A stretch of 64,000 bases of DNA, taken from Ornithodoros turicata (Eukaryota; Arthropoda; Arachnida; Ixodida; Argasidae). The notes beneath the pieces are model-generated. The model did no database searches. It was not told the DNA's origin and saw nothing but the letters and a program-made list of their open reading frames with translations. Positions 51,514-62,375 of the stretch are shown in pieces. Each line of letters opens with the position of its first letter. Position 1 is the stretch's first letter. The stretch spans positions 189,312,031 through 189,376,030 of the forward strand of contig NC_088201.1 of the NCBI RefSeq assembly GCF_037126465.1, read 5' to 3'. A program made the position numbers and the translations under genes.

Positions 51514-52210
51514 CTAGTTACAGCACTCGGCACCCCTAACGCCACCTCGTGGCTGGGTAGATCCTGGCGCCATCTCGTGCCCAGAAACGACGAAACGGCG
51601 CGGGTGATATCCCCTCTTAACTGTTTCGGAATAAGATGGAGGTGTGGACTCCAACCTCTGGTTTAGCATTTTTATTTCGTTACTTTTATCCCGTACCCCC
51701 GTGTTGGCCACCTGCAGTCTTTCATGTGTGACACTCACAGCCCTTTCAAGTTCTATGTTTCTGTTTTGCAACTCCTCAATTCTATCTTTTGCTTCCTCCA
51801 ACAACAGGACGTGAATGCGCTTACTTTCCTCTTTAGCGGCACATTCCTCAATCAATTTCTTGTTTCTGGATCTGAGTTCTTTAACCTCGTGATCTGCTTC
51901 CATTTTAAGATCCAGAGTCATGTTGGCCCTTGTTACAGCCTCTACCAGTTTTGTTTCAACCTCACGGATAATACGTTCATAATCAAGAAAAATATATCCT
52001 AGTTCCACTCTGGTAGGCTTAGTTAAGTTGGCCTCTAATTTGAGGAACTCTGCCTTGAGTTCGGTAAGCTTTATATCCATAACTTTACTGCCACCCTTTA
52101 CATCCTCCACAGTTCCCTTCACAGTCTGAGATGCACCTGGCTGTGACAACCTCTTTTGTGTTTTACCTTTCCCATCCTCCGATTTAACGGGTGACCTTAA
52201 CAAGCTCTTA
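51514..52210 (-). pseudogene. R1-like ORF1, N-terminal coiled-coil half
   Basis: The minus-strand frame is dominated by heptad-like E/K/L sequence (LKAEFLKLEANL, YERIIREVETKLVEAV, AKDRIEELQNRNIELERAV), a long coiled coil. It ends with PPSYSETVKRGYHPR and a stop at 51514. This matches the N-terminal halves of R1/LOA-type ORF1 proteins and of element C. The C-terminal half with knuckles is missing; element E has the complementary half. The apparent ATG at 52236 lies inside the later 91-bp insertion, so the original start is uncertain. Confidence 0.6.
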
Positions 52211-52301
52211 CTTTTAACTAGTACTTTCCCTATCATTGTCTTGGCGCATTATGGCCTTCGTTGCTTATGCGCCAAGAAAACCTGAATCATCATCATCATC
52301 A
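52211..52301 (+). mobile_element. Orphan 3' tail of the I-type family, 91 bp
   Basis: A severely 5'-truncated copy. It contains the 3' hairpin TTGGCGCAT (52241-52249) pairing with ATGCGCCAA (52267-52275), then GAAAACCTGA and an ATC tail. It is flanked by the perfect 14-bp duplication TTAACAAGCTCTTA (52197-52210 and 52302-52315). This shows that about 60 terminal bases carry enough information to be copied and inserted, or that reverse transcription stopped very early. Confidence 0.85.
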
Positions 52302-52315
52302 TTAACAAGCTCTTA

Positions 52316-52990
52316 GCTGGCGCAAAAGGGTAAAAAGTAAAGCTACAGAGCCACACACGAATCTCATAGTTTTATCTGAACTATATATTGCAAAAAAACT
52401 GACGACCGACTGAATACAGTATATGCGCACCAGAAAAAGAAAAATACACGAAAAACAGAAGCCCCCCTACCCCCAAAAATACAAATAAAGTTAAACGACA
52501 AGAAAAGTGAATGCACCGACTAGAAACCAAATATTATGACTCAACTTATGCTAGTCCTAACCGTAGGCTAGCCACGTGTAATACCTAAATACCCAAAAAG
52601 AGGTACTCGAACAGAAAACAAGTGCTCAACGATACTTTTAACTTTCACACCCAATTGACTTAACTGAACAGTCAAAAATGCCCCCTACGCCGTGGAATAC
52701 ATCTATCCACGCATGTGCAAAAACCGCAAATCTCACAATGCTATAATACCTGAAAAACTTCACGCGCCATTAGAAGAAAACTCAAAACCCCCTACCCCAA
52801 AAAAATAACCATAAAGTACATTTTACAACCACAAAAAAGAAAAAAAAATAGCGTGGCGGGCGGTTACCCACCCCAGCTGCTCCACACTAACCCTAACTCG
52901 GAAACAAACAGCCCCTTGGTGTGTGCCTCAAAATGCTAAGAAAAAAAAAACCCAAAAGAAAAATAAATGAAAGAAGGTTAACTTACTGCG
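52316..52990. other. No gene; A/C-rich leader-like DNA
   Basis: A- and C-rich on the plus strand, with several CCCCCTACCCC(A)n and AAAAAAGAAAAA tracts. On the minus strand it lies 5' of the coiled-coil ORF1 fragment, so it may be that element's 5' UTR. A GTAAGT on the minus strand at 52987-52982 could be a splice donor for the region at 53000-54170. Confidence 0.4.
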
Positions 52991-52999
52991 CTAAGCCGA

Positions 53000-54171
53000 A
53001 TTCCTGTAGTTATATTTTCCGTCCACAGACTTAGGAAGCGAGGCACACACACGAAAATCCCGACGACGATGCATGCGAGGCTGCTCGGCGTGGAAGGGGC
53101 GTCGATTCCGGAGAGCAGCTGAGGCACGTCCGCTCACCACCAGATCAGTTCGCGAACGTGTGGCGTTGACGACACACCGAGTTTCCCTGCCGATGTGCCA
53201 CTGGTCGGGGACGCTGAGAACTAGGGAGTGGTTCCGACGTAGGGACCTTTGTGCGCGGCGCCTCGCAGCACACAGACAGAGGTACTTCAGGTCAGGTTTC
53301 GGACCGGTTGCTGGCGACGTCCCGGACTTGATTGCGCTGGCCAGGGCTCTCCTGATGTCTTCACAGACGTCCTGGGAGGCTGGTGTGCAGGTCAGGGAGG
53401 CTCAGAAGCAGTCCCACACGACGATGGTTGTCCGACGCTTTGGGGCCCGGTGCCTGTAGGCTAGGGTCACGTCGATCGGGAAGTGGTCGCTGCCCCCGCT
53501 GTCCATTCCGATTTCCCGTGTGCAGAAACGTCTGGGGTGTGCAGGGTGACGTCGATGGCACTGGAGACGGGTGGCCTGTAGAAGGTTTCTTCCCCGGTGT
53601 TTGCGACGAGCAGACTGCATTCCTCCAGGAGCTCCACCATGCGTCGGCCTCGACGGTCTGTGTTGCTGGAACCCCAGACCGGAGGTGCGCTTTGAGGTCC
53701 CCACAGAGAAGCAGAGGGCCTGGCAGGACTGCACTCGCCGCAGAAAGTGGTCAGGAAGCTCATCCGGCGCGTCCGATGGGCTGGATCGGATATAGACGGA
53801 GGCGACAGTGAGTTCGTCCTTCCCAATTCTTACCTTTATAGCTGTAAGTTCGGCCATGGTTGGTGACAGTTCGTCTGTGGGCATTGTGTTTGGGCCAGAT
53901 GCCTTGCAACAAAGAGTGCCGTACAGCCGTGTGGGATGCTGGGAGAGGTGTACATGATGAAGCCAGGTAGCCCCATTGTGTCGGAAATGTTGCATTCTTC
54001 GAGGCAGATGAAGCTGTAGGTGGCCTTGGTGAGGCGTTGCTTGGGCTCGGCCAGCTTGGGTCGCAGTCCAGCGCAGTTCCATTGCAGGACGCGTGGGAAG
54101 GCGGGTGCGGTGGATTGTTGATTTCGGTGGAGGTTACTGCCCATAACTGAACGTAGAAAGCGGGCTGGCAA
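53000..54171 (-). pseudogene. Non-LTR element G ORF2: endonuclease part only
   Basis: An N-terminal VLQWNCAGLRPKL (near 54090-54050) starts an AP endonuclease. Further blocks in shifting frames are ICLEECNI, VASVYIRSS, WGSSNTDRRGRR, SAIDVTLH and GGSDHFPIDV (~53480). The reading continues with frameshifts into the linker near 53060. No RT block follows; instead the sequence enters the A/C-rich region. It is therefore a 5' portion of a retrotransposon whose RT half is missing. A GTAAGT lies exactly where similarity ends, which could be chance. Confidence 0.65.
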
Positions 54172-54212
54172 GCATTGGTTCCATTACCTTGAAGGCTTGG
54201 ACTTCTGGGATA

Positions 54213-55477
54213 TTACTGGCTGCCGGGATTGCAGCCAGCATGGCACGGAAGGCTGTGATGAGCGGGGGGACCAACATCGTCACCAGCTAGATGCCCTGGG
54301 GAGGTGCAGGTTCCGCGTTGGCAGCAACTTCCTCTGGAGCAGGTTTTGGTGGGGCTGGCGTCGTCCACGGGACTGTGTCGGCAGCGGGCTGTGGTTGTTT
54401 CTGGGTCGGGGCGGGATCCCTGGGCATATCCCAAACACTGGTGGCCCTGCAACACGCGTCCTGCAACTGGTGGTAGAATTAGAGTCATAAATCTTACCTG
54501 GAGCCGGTTTGGCTGTAGCGGGCTTCTTGGGAGGGGCTGCTGCCTTCGGCTGTGCTGGGAAGGCGTTGGCGCTGCGTTCGGTAGCTGGGCGCGTTGGCTT
54601 GACAACGGCATGGTTGATGGGGCCGCTCTGGGACGCGAACTTCGGAGGCTTCGTTCTTCACGACTGCCATGGCGGCTTTCCTCTTGGGACAGCCTCCGAA
54701 GCTGGCTCAGTGTGGGCTCCCGCAGTTAGCGCACCGGGTCTCCTTCTGTGTCGTACAGTCCGTGAAAGCGTGGTTCCCGATGCTGGTACGGCAGCGCTCC
54801 GACCGACGGCAGTACTTGGCGACGTGCCCAAAGCCCTGGCAACGATAACACTGGGTGGGTGAGAAGTACTCGCTTACCTTGTTCTTGTTGAAGCAGAGTG
54901 GCACTTCCTCAGGCATGGCGACGTCACACTTGAAAGTGAGGATGACGCTGGTCGTTTCCTGGGTCCTGATCGTGCTGTCGGGACTCTGGCGGTACCGTAC
55001 CTGGCGACCGGCGTCGATGCCTCCGAACGGGCGAAGGTATTCCAACAGCTGGGCGTCCATGTAGCTGGATTTCAACCTGACGATCTTCCCCACGTTCCTG
55101 GAGTGGGATTGCGGGATACGGGTGTCGGCGTGACGCCGAGGAGGGCGTTGACAGCTTCGAGGGAGGCGACTGTCACAGTCAGGCTGCCGTTCTGCGAGAA
55201 ACGGTGGTTCCTCACTGGCTCTCGGGTGGACTTTAGAACCTGCGCAGCAGTAAGATTCGGGTCAATATTAAGGAGACTTACCTTGGGGTCCGTGGGCGTT
55301 AGAACCACTGGGACGCCGGCCTTTCTTGTCTTCTTGTACACGACTGTGATGAAGCCATCGTGACGTCGTTGTCTTCGTCTTGCACGCCTTGGACGTTTCA
55401 CTGGCGTGGGTGGGAAACCGCGACGGAATCACGGGCTGTTGCAGCATGGCGGGGTCAGGTTCGACCCTCATTCCTGG
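54213..55477 (-). pseudogene. Non-LTR element G ORF1 with zinc knuckles, broken
   Basis: The start MRVEPDPAMLQQP (~55472) lies right after TTTTCTTTTCTTTTCCAG on the minus strand, a strong acceptor-like tract. Basic RPRRARRRQRR, then VVLTPTDPKVS and VASLEAVNALL, are separated by frameshifts near 55390 and 55070. The knuckle region has CYRCQGFGHVAKYC, CRTSIGNHAFTDC and CANCGSPH (~54860-54710). A P/A-rich tail runs to about 54213. It is the ORF1 partner of the endonuclease relic at 53000-54171. Confidence 0.65.
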
Positions 55478-55639
55478 AAAAGAAAAGAAAAACAAAGTTG
55501 GTTAAAGAGGCATTTAGCCCTGATAAGGGCTGTTAAAGCAGGGAGGCGCTAACTCAAGGTTAGGAGAGTCCCAAAAACACGTCCTCTCACGACCACAGCC
55601 GAGGGCGAAATGTTTTTAAAGCATACTCAACGCAAAAGG

Positions 55640-56940
55640 CGCATTGCGCTATCGTAGCCGCTTTAGCTGCACCAGATGATGATGGGCTTTTTGAGAAGAT
55701 GAAACGCACGTATTGGGCTAAGGAATGGGGTGGCGAGGAAACACCGCGTTGGTACTTCTCTTCTGTACAAGGAGCTGATTGCAGAGGACCCGAATGAGTA
55801 TTGACGAATGCTGCAGCTAATCGAGGATCAGTTCCAGGATATCCTATCAGGAATAAGACACGGACTTCAACGACACCCGAAAAACATGCGAAGGCCGATT
55901 TCACCAACTGATTGCTTGGCAATAACGCTACGGTACCTTGCGACGGGTATGTTTCTTCGCCATGATGTGCTTACGCGTTTACCTGTGTAACTTCCAAGCT
56001 TGAATATCTGTCCTATGCTAGCGTTGATCGTTTTCTTCTTGCAGATGAAAGTCAACACTCGCTCAGCTGGCAATTTCGTGTGGGTCAGAGCACAGTAAAC
56101 GGCATACTTTTTGACACATGCAATACGGTGTACGATGAAATGAAGGCATAATTCTTACAAATCTCACACACAGAAGAGGAGTGTCATTGTATGATAGATG
56201 GATTTAATACCATGTGGCAATTTCCTGGATGCGTAGGAGTCCTTGATGGGAAACATGCAGCTGTAAAGAAGCCTGCAAAATTCGGATCTCTCTATTCCAA
56301 CTACAAGAAATACTTTAGCATTGTCCTTTTTGCATATGCGGATGCGCAGTACAAGTTCCTCTATATTGGCGTTGGTTCGGGGACCGTCAAGTGACGGAGG
56401 AATATGGATGACAACACCACTAGCGTCTGCCATCAAAGAGCAAAGCACACAGCCCTCTGCAAGTTTCCCACTTCCAGCACAGCGTGAACTACACATGCCT
56501 CCAATTATCATGGCTTATCACGCGTTTCCTCTCGGTGAACACCTCATGAAGCCCATGAGGTTCAGAACTTAGTGCCGACCAGTGCGTCGTTAATCTTTAT
56601 TTACAGGTACAATACACCATATCTGTTCTCATATCCGCTTTTCAGCCCTTGTATGTGACGCTTACGACTTGACTATTACGATCCCTAAGTTAACAAGGCC
56701 TCGTAGCGTAGTTGAGTGTGCTTTTGGGATACCCTCAAATCGGTTCAGATTCTTCCGTACAACATTACAAGTACAGCCAGACAGAGCTAAGTTATATGTA
56801 AAAGCAGCATCTGTGCTCCATAATTACCTCCGTGATGCACATGGTCAAGTTGCTGGAGATACAGCAAGTAAAACAAATGCAGACACATACCTGCCGGACC
56901 TGCTTCCGAATAGAAGCCGTTTTTCAGTTAGGGCAACATA
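55640..56940 (+). pseudogene. PIF/Harbinger transposase pseudogene 1
   Basis: Exon 1 has RMLQLIEDQFQDIL and MRRPISPTDCLAITLRYLAT, the HARBI1 N-terminal signature. A donor GTATGT at 55947 and acceptor CTTGCAG ending 56044 remove a 98-bp intron, joining to ESQHSLSWQFRVGQSTV. The DDE domain has GVLDGKHAAVKKPAKFGSLY (first D) and FLYIGVGS. After breaks come MAYHAFPLGEHLM (~56510) and RSVVECAFGIPSNRFRFFRT (third catalytic residue, E) with VLHNYLRDAHG (~56710-56840). Stops and frameshifts around 55690-55800, 56150 and 56395 disable it. Confidence 0.75.
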
Positions 56941-56969
56941 CTATACCGTGAGTAGCTGTGACCAGAGAT

Positions 56970-57110
56970 GCGAAGCCCAGGAAAAAAACGGGAAATTTTG
57001 GGGAAAAAACAGTTCATGGGGGAAAAAATGGTTCTTTTCGGGTTTTTTCCGTGTTTCTGGAAAAATACCCCAAAATTTCCAGGCGACAAAATTCAAAAAT
57101 GGAAATTTTC
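56970..57110. repeat. GGGAAAAAAC-type purine-rich repeat
   Basis: Multiple units like GGGAAAAAA, GGGAAATTTTGGGG and their complements give a quasi-symmetrical stretch. No coding content is evident. It is probably the end of a short interspersed element. Confidence 0.4.
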
Positions 57111-57246
57111 GTGCCTTTGATGCGTTCCAACCCGCCAACAGTGCTTTAAGTGCCTCTAATCCGCCAACGACCACCAACTAAGAGCTCCGTCTGGCCGCTC
57201 CAAGCGATCGCCATCGCGTTCACGTAATGTCGGAGATCTGGTCGGA

Positions 57247-57750
57247 GTGGACCAGGTCCCCCAAGGTCGCCATTTTCCCATGTATTTGTTCCTATCCCGA
57301 TGCGTGCAATGCCGGAGGCCGCCCTTAGATACCCCATTGTTACCAGACGTTGGCTTGCGTTTGATTGTAGCGCGCTAAAGATCCAGTTGAAGCACAATTC
57401 AAGCCAGGCCAAGTCACCGAAGGAGAAATGGACGACTGCGCCTGCGGCGCCCACTGGCGGCGCCTGGTACGACAGGTACGCCATGTGATGCACGCAGCCG
57501 TGCACTAGATCCTTCCGATCGCTCAACACGTTTAAAAACGGGACCAAAAAGTGAAACACGACACAGAAGGTTGTTATACGCGTTTTATTTGGACATATAA
57601 AAACTAGATTCATTCGCAGAAACAACAAAAACATTTTACCGCTAAACTTAGCGCGGTGAAGTGATCCGGAACGGCAACAGTGGGGTATCTAGTGGCGGCC
57701 TTCTTCGTTGCACGCTTTTCCGATGTGAGTTTGGGGGACCTGGAGTGGAC
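57247..57750. repeat. Diverged inverted arms around a ~330-bp spacer
   Basis: The reverse complement of 57247-57342 and the plus strand of 57673-57750 share GGGGTATCTA, GGCGGCC, TTGCACGC and TTGGGGGACCTGG in the same order, with a gap of about 30 bases. This makes a foldback structure. A minus-strand frame of 162 codons across the left arm and spacer has no domain and is not called as a gene. Confidence 0.5.
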
Positions 57751-57752
57751 GG

Positions 57753-58579
57753 CATGGAGGAAGGAAACACAGGAGCGGCCGTTTCGAGCAGATTTCCGTG
57801 GGACCCCTCTGGCGGTCGCTCCTGTTAAAACCGCCATTACTTCCTGTCCACCACGTGACCCTCTCTAAAGTTTCGGTTTGGCAACGCTTTGTTGTTCTCG
57901 CTGCTTTTCGTGCTTTTACGCTTTTCCAAAGTCATTTGCTCTTAAAATGTGAGCACCACCGCGGAAACAACGTTTTGTTAACGTGTTAGAACCGCGGTTG
58001 CGGCTGTCGTTCAACAGAAAGTAGCTCTGTCACGGGAATAACGTTTACTGTAAGCACGTACTTGACCAGCTGTTTCGGCGTAGAGGCGTACCCCTGTCTG
58101 TTAGAGAGTCATCTTGAACCCTTCCTTTGCAAGCTGGCGCTGTGCTACAGCTGCAGATTCAATTGATTTCCTCCATCGTTGTACAAATTTGATTACTGGC
58201 ATGCTTTACCACTTCAGCAACACACCGCACGCGGCCACGTCGTCACACAAACATCGCTACGGCGAATGATGTTTCTAGTCCTGCGTGGTTGTCCTGCAGA
58301 ACCTGACCGGTCTTGTAGTAAAATGGTAAACCAAGAGTAAACCTTCGAACACACACAAATAAAGATAGACGCGCGGCGTTCATCAGAATGCAGGTATCTG
58401 AACTGCAAGACAACCACGACTCCCGTCGTCTGCTTTGGGAGCTGGCCTGCGCACGCTCTTGGGGTCACGTGAGCGGTCACATGGTAGACAGGAGCATCCC
58501 AGCATGCAGTGCGAAGCTGGCACGCCCGTCCCAATCACAAAAAATTGGAAGGGCCGCTCCTGTGTTTCCTTCCTCCATG
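57753..58579. repeat. 28-bp perfect inverted repeats, 771 bp apart
   Basis: The 28 bases at 57753-57780 (beginning CATGGAGGAAGGAAACACAG) are the exact reverse complement of 58552-58579. A second, smaller inverted pair lies inside: CGTGGTTGTCCTGCAG at 58284-58299 with CTGCAAGACAACCACG at 58403-58418 (one mismatch). No duplication flanks the outer pair clearly. Likely a non-autonomous DNA element. Confidence 0.6.
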
Positions 58580-58599
58580 GTGGACAGGTTGTTCTAATT

Positions 58600-59290
58600 A
58601 CTATGGTGGCTGGATGGGACGGTGTGCCGGTCAAGCCAGTCGGAGCGAGCTATTCTTGGAAGTATCCAACAGATGGCGCTGACAGGGGGCTGTTCGAAAT
58701 TGAACTCACTGCATGGCCCCCCACAGCAGGAGCCTGGGAATCCCCCTGGTTAGGAAACGTACTGCTGAGTACTAATGAAAACAGACGTTTTGATACGCTG
58801 TCACTTCCATGAATACAGAACACGGGAACAGCAGAAGGGAACCAGGAAGAACATAACTGACAGCTGTTTTGAAAGCTGAATAAATTTCTTTGTTGTATTG
58901 TATATTTGCAGATCGGCCAAAGTTTTCCAGGTTCTACAGCAGCATTTTTCAGCCTGAGAAATCTGGATCACAAAATTTGTATGGCTGTAATGCTGGTAGA
59001 AAGATAATTTGGTAGGTCATACACCAGTGTTCTGGCCCACTAGTATATATATTAAATGTGATGAAGACAAATTACCCGTGTCGTGTCATCAAATGTGCAG
59101 CTTGTGTCCCTTGATGCAGTGGTGGAGCTACCAATCCACTTAACTTCCCCAAGTACCCACATACTGCACTGTGGCATCCTCTGATCCTTGTCCACTCTGT
59201 CGCACTTTTTGTTGGCTGTATGTCCTTCGTTTGTGCATAAATACTTTCTTCAGCTCCTCTGTGATGTAAAATGGATGTTCTAGATCATTG
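58600..59290. other. No recognisable gene
   Basis: Unique-looking AT-rich sequence between the inverted-repeat element and the mariner. No motif was found. Confidence 0.45.
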
Positions 59291-59292
59291 TA

Positions 59293-60120
59293 CGAGGGGT
59301 GTTCAAGTCAACCTGGGACTTCTCATTTTTCGCAAAAGTAAAATGAACTTACAGGCGAGAAATTAGTTTTCAACGTAATCTCCAGCTGCACCAATGCACT
59401 TGTCGCAGCGTTTCACGAGGGCTTGGATGCCAGCGGCGTAGAAATCCTTAAAGGCGCGTAGCAGCCATGATCGGACCACATTCTTGACCTCGTCGTCGCA
59501 GCTGAAGTGGCGGCCCCCAAGGAACGCCTTAAGTGACCCGAAGAGATGGAAGTCGCTGGGGGCGAGGTCTGGACTGTAAGGGGGATGTGGCAGCAACTCC
59601 CAGCCAAGTTCCTGTAAGGTGCGTGTCGTGAGATCCGCGGTATGCGGCGTGCATTGTCCTGCAGGGGGAGGATTCCTTTGGTGATGAGGCTCGGCCGCTT
59701 TTGCTTCAGTGCTTTATGCACGTCCCTGAGAACCTGGCAGTAATATGCACTATTCATGGTAATACCAGTGGGCAAAAAATCAACATGAACAACGCCAGCC
59801 TTGTCCCAGAAAACCGTGGCCATGACCTTACCCGAAGGCGAGGTGCTTCGGAATTCTTGGGAGCTGGCGAGCCGGGATGCTTCCACTGTTTTGATGCGCG
59901 TTTAGACTCAGGAGTGAAATGGTGCACCCACGTTTCATCGCACGTGATGATCCGATCAAGGAACGGCTGTTCTTCAGTGTCGAGACGGTACCTTAGCTCT
60001 TGGGAAATTTCCAGTCTTCTCTGCCAGTCAAACACGGAGAGCTGCCTCGGGACCCAACGGGCACTAACTTTCCGAAACTGGAGGTGTTTGTGAATGATAG
60101 TGTTCAACGTTCCCACAGAG
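59293..60120 (-). pseudogene. Mariner transposase pseudogene
   Basis: On the minus strand SVGTLNTIIHKHLQFRKVSA and RWVPRQLSVFDWQRRLEIS lead to IITCDETWVHHFTPESK (first catalytic D). A frameshift near 59850 leads to KVMATVFWDKAGVVHVDFLP. Another, near 59640 after PLQDNAR (second D), leads to HPPYSPDLAPSDFHLFGSLK (third D) and ending at GDYVEN (59363). A terminal repeat CGAGGGGTGTTCAAGTCAAC starts at 59293 after a TA. The N-terminal helix-turn-helix and 5' terminus are missing: at about 60120 the sequence passes into a retrotransposon fragment. Inactive. Confidence 0.85.
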
Positions 60121-60520
60121 CTGCTTTCCAGTGAGTGACTTGTTGAACCGTCAGTGTAGACATGTAAGGAGTAGGCTTCTTGCTGGGTGACTCTTCCAGG
60201 GGTTGTTCTCTGACGTCGGTCATGCTGGCAGAGGAGCCGTTCTGTAGCGAGGAGACCGCAGAGGTGATGAACCAGCTGCATCATCTACCAGCTGACTTGA
60301 AGCCTTCTGCGGGGACCCAAACTGTCCGCAAGCCACTCCAATACCGTTTCCTGGATGAGTGTGGTAATGCATAAGGCAGTATATAGAGCACACATGGAAG
60401 CTCTAATGCATTGTGCAGGCCGAGCAGGGCTCTTGAAGATCCCCAGTCGGTCCCTTGCAATCGTTTCAGGGCTCTCTGTAAGGAAGAACGAGTGATTTTT
60501 TCCAGCAACTTCGGGGTCCA
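60121..60520 (-). pseudogene. Non-LTR fragment: RT end and RNase H start
   Basis: The minus-strand frames read ITRSSLQRALKRLQG (RT C-terminal connection) and then SLHVYTDGSTS, the first RNase H catalytic block, where similarity ends at the mariner junction. Only about 130 codons survive, with stops. Clade uncertain. Confidence 0.45.
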
Positions 60521-60529
60521 GGGTAGCTT

Positions 60530-61150
60530 GTAGTCAACAGTTACTCTGTTTTAGTTTAGTTAGTTTAGTTTAGTTACTTTAATTAGCAACATTTGTTGAG
60601 ATGTGGACGCCGTTGCTGATTGTATCAATTCCATTTGCGAAAAATATCCCAGGTAACAACACGGTGCTGTGTATTCTGTGATTTGGAAGAAGTAATTAAG
60701 TGTAATTGGACAGGGCGATTGGTCTGCTATGTTTTGAGCGTGTCCCATGTTGTGGGCGCTGCGCCCTATGTTGTTTCAGCATTCGACGTCACGAAGGCTC
60801 GCGCACGTTGTAAAACTCTCTGTGTCAAGGAGCAGACAACGAAGGTCTCTGGGGAAAGTAGACATCCTCTAGGACACTCTAGGTCAGGGGTGCCGAGGTG
60901 GAGGCCCGCCTTGTGTTGCCATGCGACCAGCATGATTCCCGAGCAAAAAATAAGAAGTACTGTACCCAGGCTTCATGAACGGTCGTGCTGTTATCATTGG
61001 GCACTGCACTCGTGCGGTTTATCCTGCGTTAATTAGCGATAGAAAACTGTTAGCACTCACTTGTAACAGCAGGTGACTCTCTTAACTAAGAGACAAGCGG
61101 GGCCGGTTGGCACATGACAACAGCGAAGACGACGAAAGTCACACAAAGAC
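60530..61150. other. No recognisable gene
   Basis: A TTTAGTTTAGTTAG tandem lies near 60550-60575. A plus-strand frame at 60620-61036 has no domain and is rich in cysteine by chance. Confidence 0.4.
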
Positions 61151-61206
61151 GAACGTCGAACTTTCAACCTTTCATCATATGATGAAAGGTTGAAAGTTCG
61201 ACGTTC
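61151..61206. repeat. Perfect 56-bp palindrome
   Basis: Bases 61151-61178 are the exact reverse complement of 61179-61206, centred on CATATG, with no spacer. GTTCGAC units follow in tandem (61206-61231). It could extrude as a cruciform or mark a MITE tip. Confidence 0.9.
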
Positions 61207-61488
61207 CCTTTCGTTCGACGTTCGACGTTCCCTGGCTGTCTGTATGTTGTTTTCATCGTCTTCGATGACGAGTCTCTAAACCTGTCCCTGCGTCTGATTT
61301 GGTATCGATTAATATAACAGTACATTCCTACCACAAATTCTGAGCAAGCCCTACATGGCCGATTTGTGAGATTGGTATCTTCGATGCCAGAAGAAACGGA
61401 CCGATTGAGTCGCAGGCTTGGTGATTTCGCCGGTGAATGCGAGCAAAGATTATTCAAGTACAGGAGTTGTGAAACGGAGCTTTTTGGT

Positions 61489-61990
61489 TCACCGTTTTCC
61501 GCAGTTGTTGACCACCTTCCCGATGATTAACAAATGGCACAGAATGACCTGCAGTGCGACGCACCGATAGGAACAGGTTTCACACACAGCAACAAGAGGA
61601 ATGGGGCGGCCCTTCAATCTGTGCTGGAGTTCGGCGATCTTCCCACAGGCGCCATTGCAGTTCCAGTGCAGCAAGAAAGGGAGCTGCCCAGCTCTATTGC
61701 AGATATGGGTTGTGCTGGCCATGGTGGTGTCGGCGCACTATGCCAGGGCCGAGGGCGTCTAAGGCGCAAAGGAGTCACCAAAGTTCTGTTCCAATAATAG
61801 CAGCACGGATATCAGAGCTCTAAAGCAGTATGGAACCCATGTACAACTTGCGAGCGTCTTGACTGTCATGAAAGCCAGTCTGATGAATGAAGCAACGGTG
61901 CGGACAGACCCTGGCGTATGTGCCAAACCAATGGTCTCAGGGTGGTCTCGAGGCTGTAAGTGGGATTCATTTGACGATGACACACTTGAT
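61489..61990 (-). pseudogene. Non-LTR fragment around the ORF1/ORF2 junction
   Basis: On the minus strand LLHWNCNGACGKIAELQHRL (~61670-61610) is the first block of an AP endonuclease. The sequence just upstream (61983-61759) resembles the ORF1 tail of element D (hydrophobic LAFMTVKTLASCTWVPYCF against the related run in D near 30300). Truncated at both ends. Confidence 0.5.
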
Positions 61991-62375
61991 TTTTTCGGCA
62001 GCTGAATGTGAGCGGTGGGAAAAAGGCACTACTGCGGGTTCGCTCTGGGAATACGGAGGTCTAGGTGACTGGGATCGACCGCGAGCAACAGCGCTGTAGG
62101 ATGGATAACTCCCATGGCTATAGAACGTCGTTTTGATGAAGCGGTAGCTTTCTGTTTCGACGACAACGCATCAGTGGAAACCACATCCCCTTACTTACCC
62201 CCGTACACCCAACCAAGCCTGAGGGCTCCCTATGTAAGCGCCAGCCCTGAGGGTGGAGGATTTCGTTTCCCAAAGCGCCCGTAACCCTAAGGGGGCGCCC
62301 TAAGGGCGCGCGCCAGTCCAGTGCGTTCTCAAGCTCCCTGTACGCTCCCTGAGGGACGCTCGCCTTGAAACAAAC

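Noticed and set aside
53073..54862. Several plus-strand frames of 70-142 codons in GC-rich DNA
   Set aside because: They lie opposite element G ORF1/endonuclease relics and show no domain.
55240..55285. Tiny 45-bp intron in element G ORF1 (AAGGTAAGT...GCGCAG)
   Set aside because: The frame stays open through it and the size is below usual introns; likely fortuitous.
57146..57634. 162-codon minus-strand frame
   Set aside because: No motif; it spans a diverged inverted repeat whose other arm is not coding.
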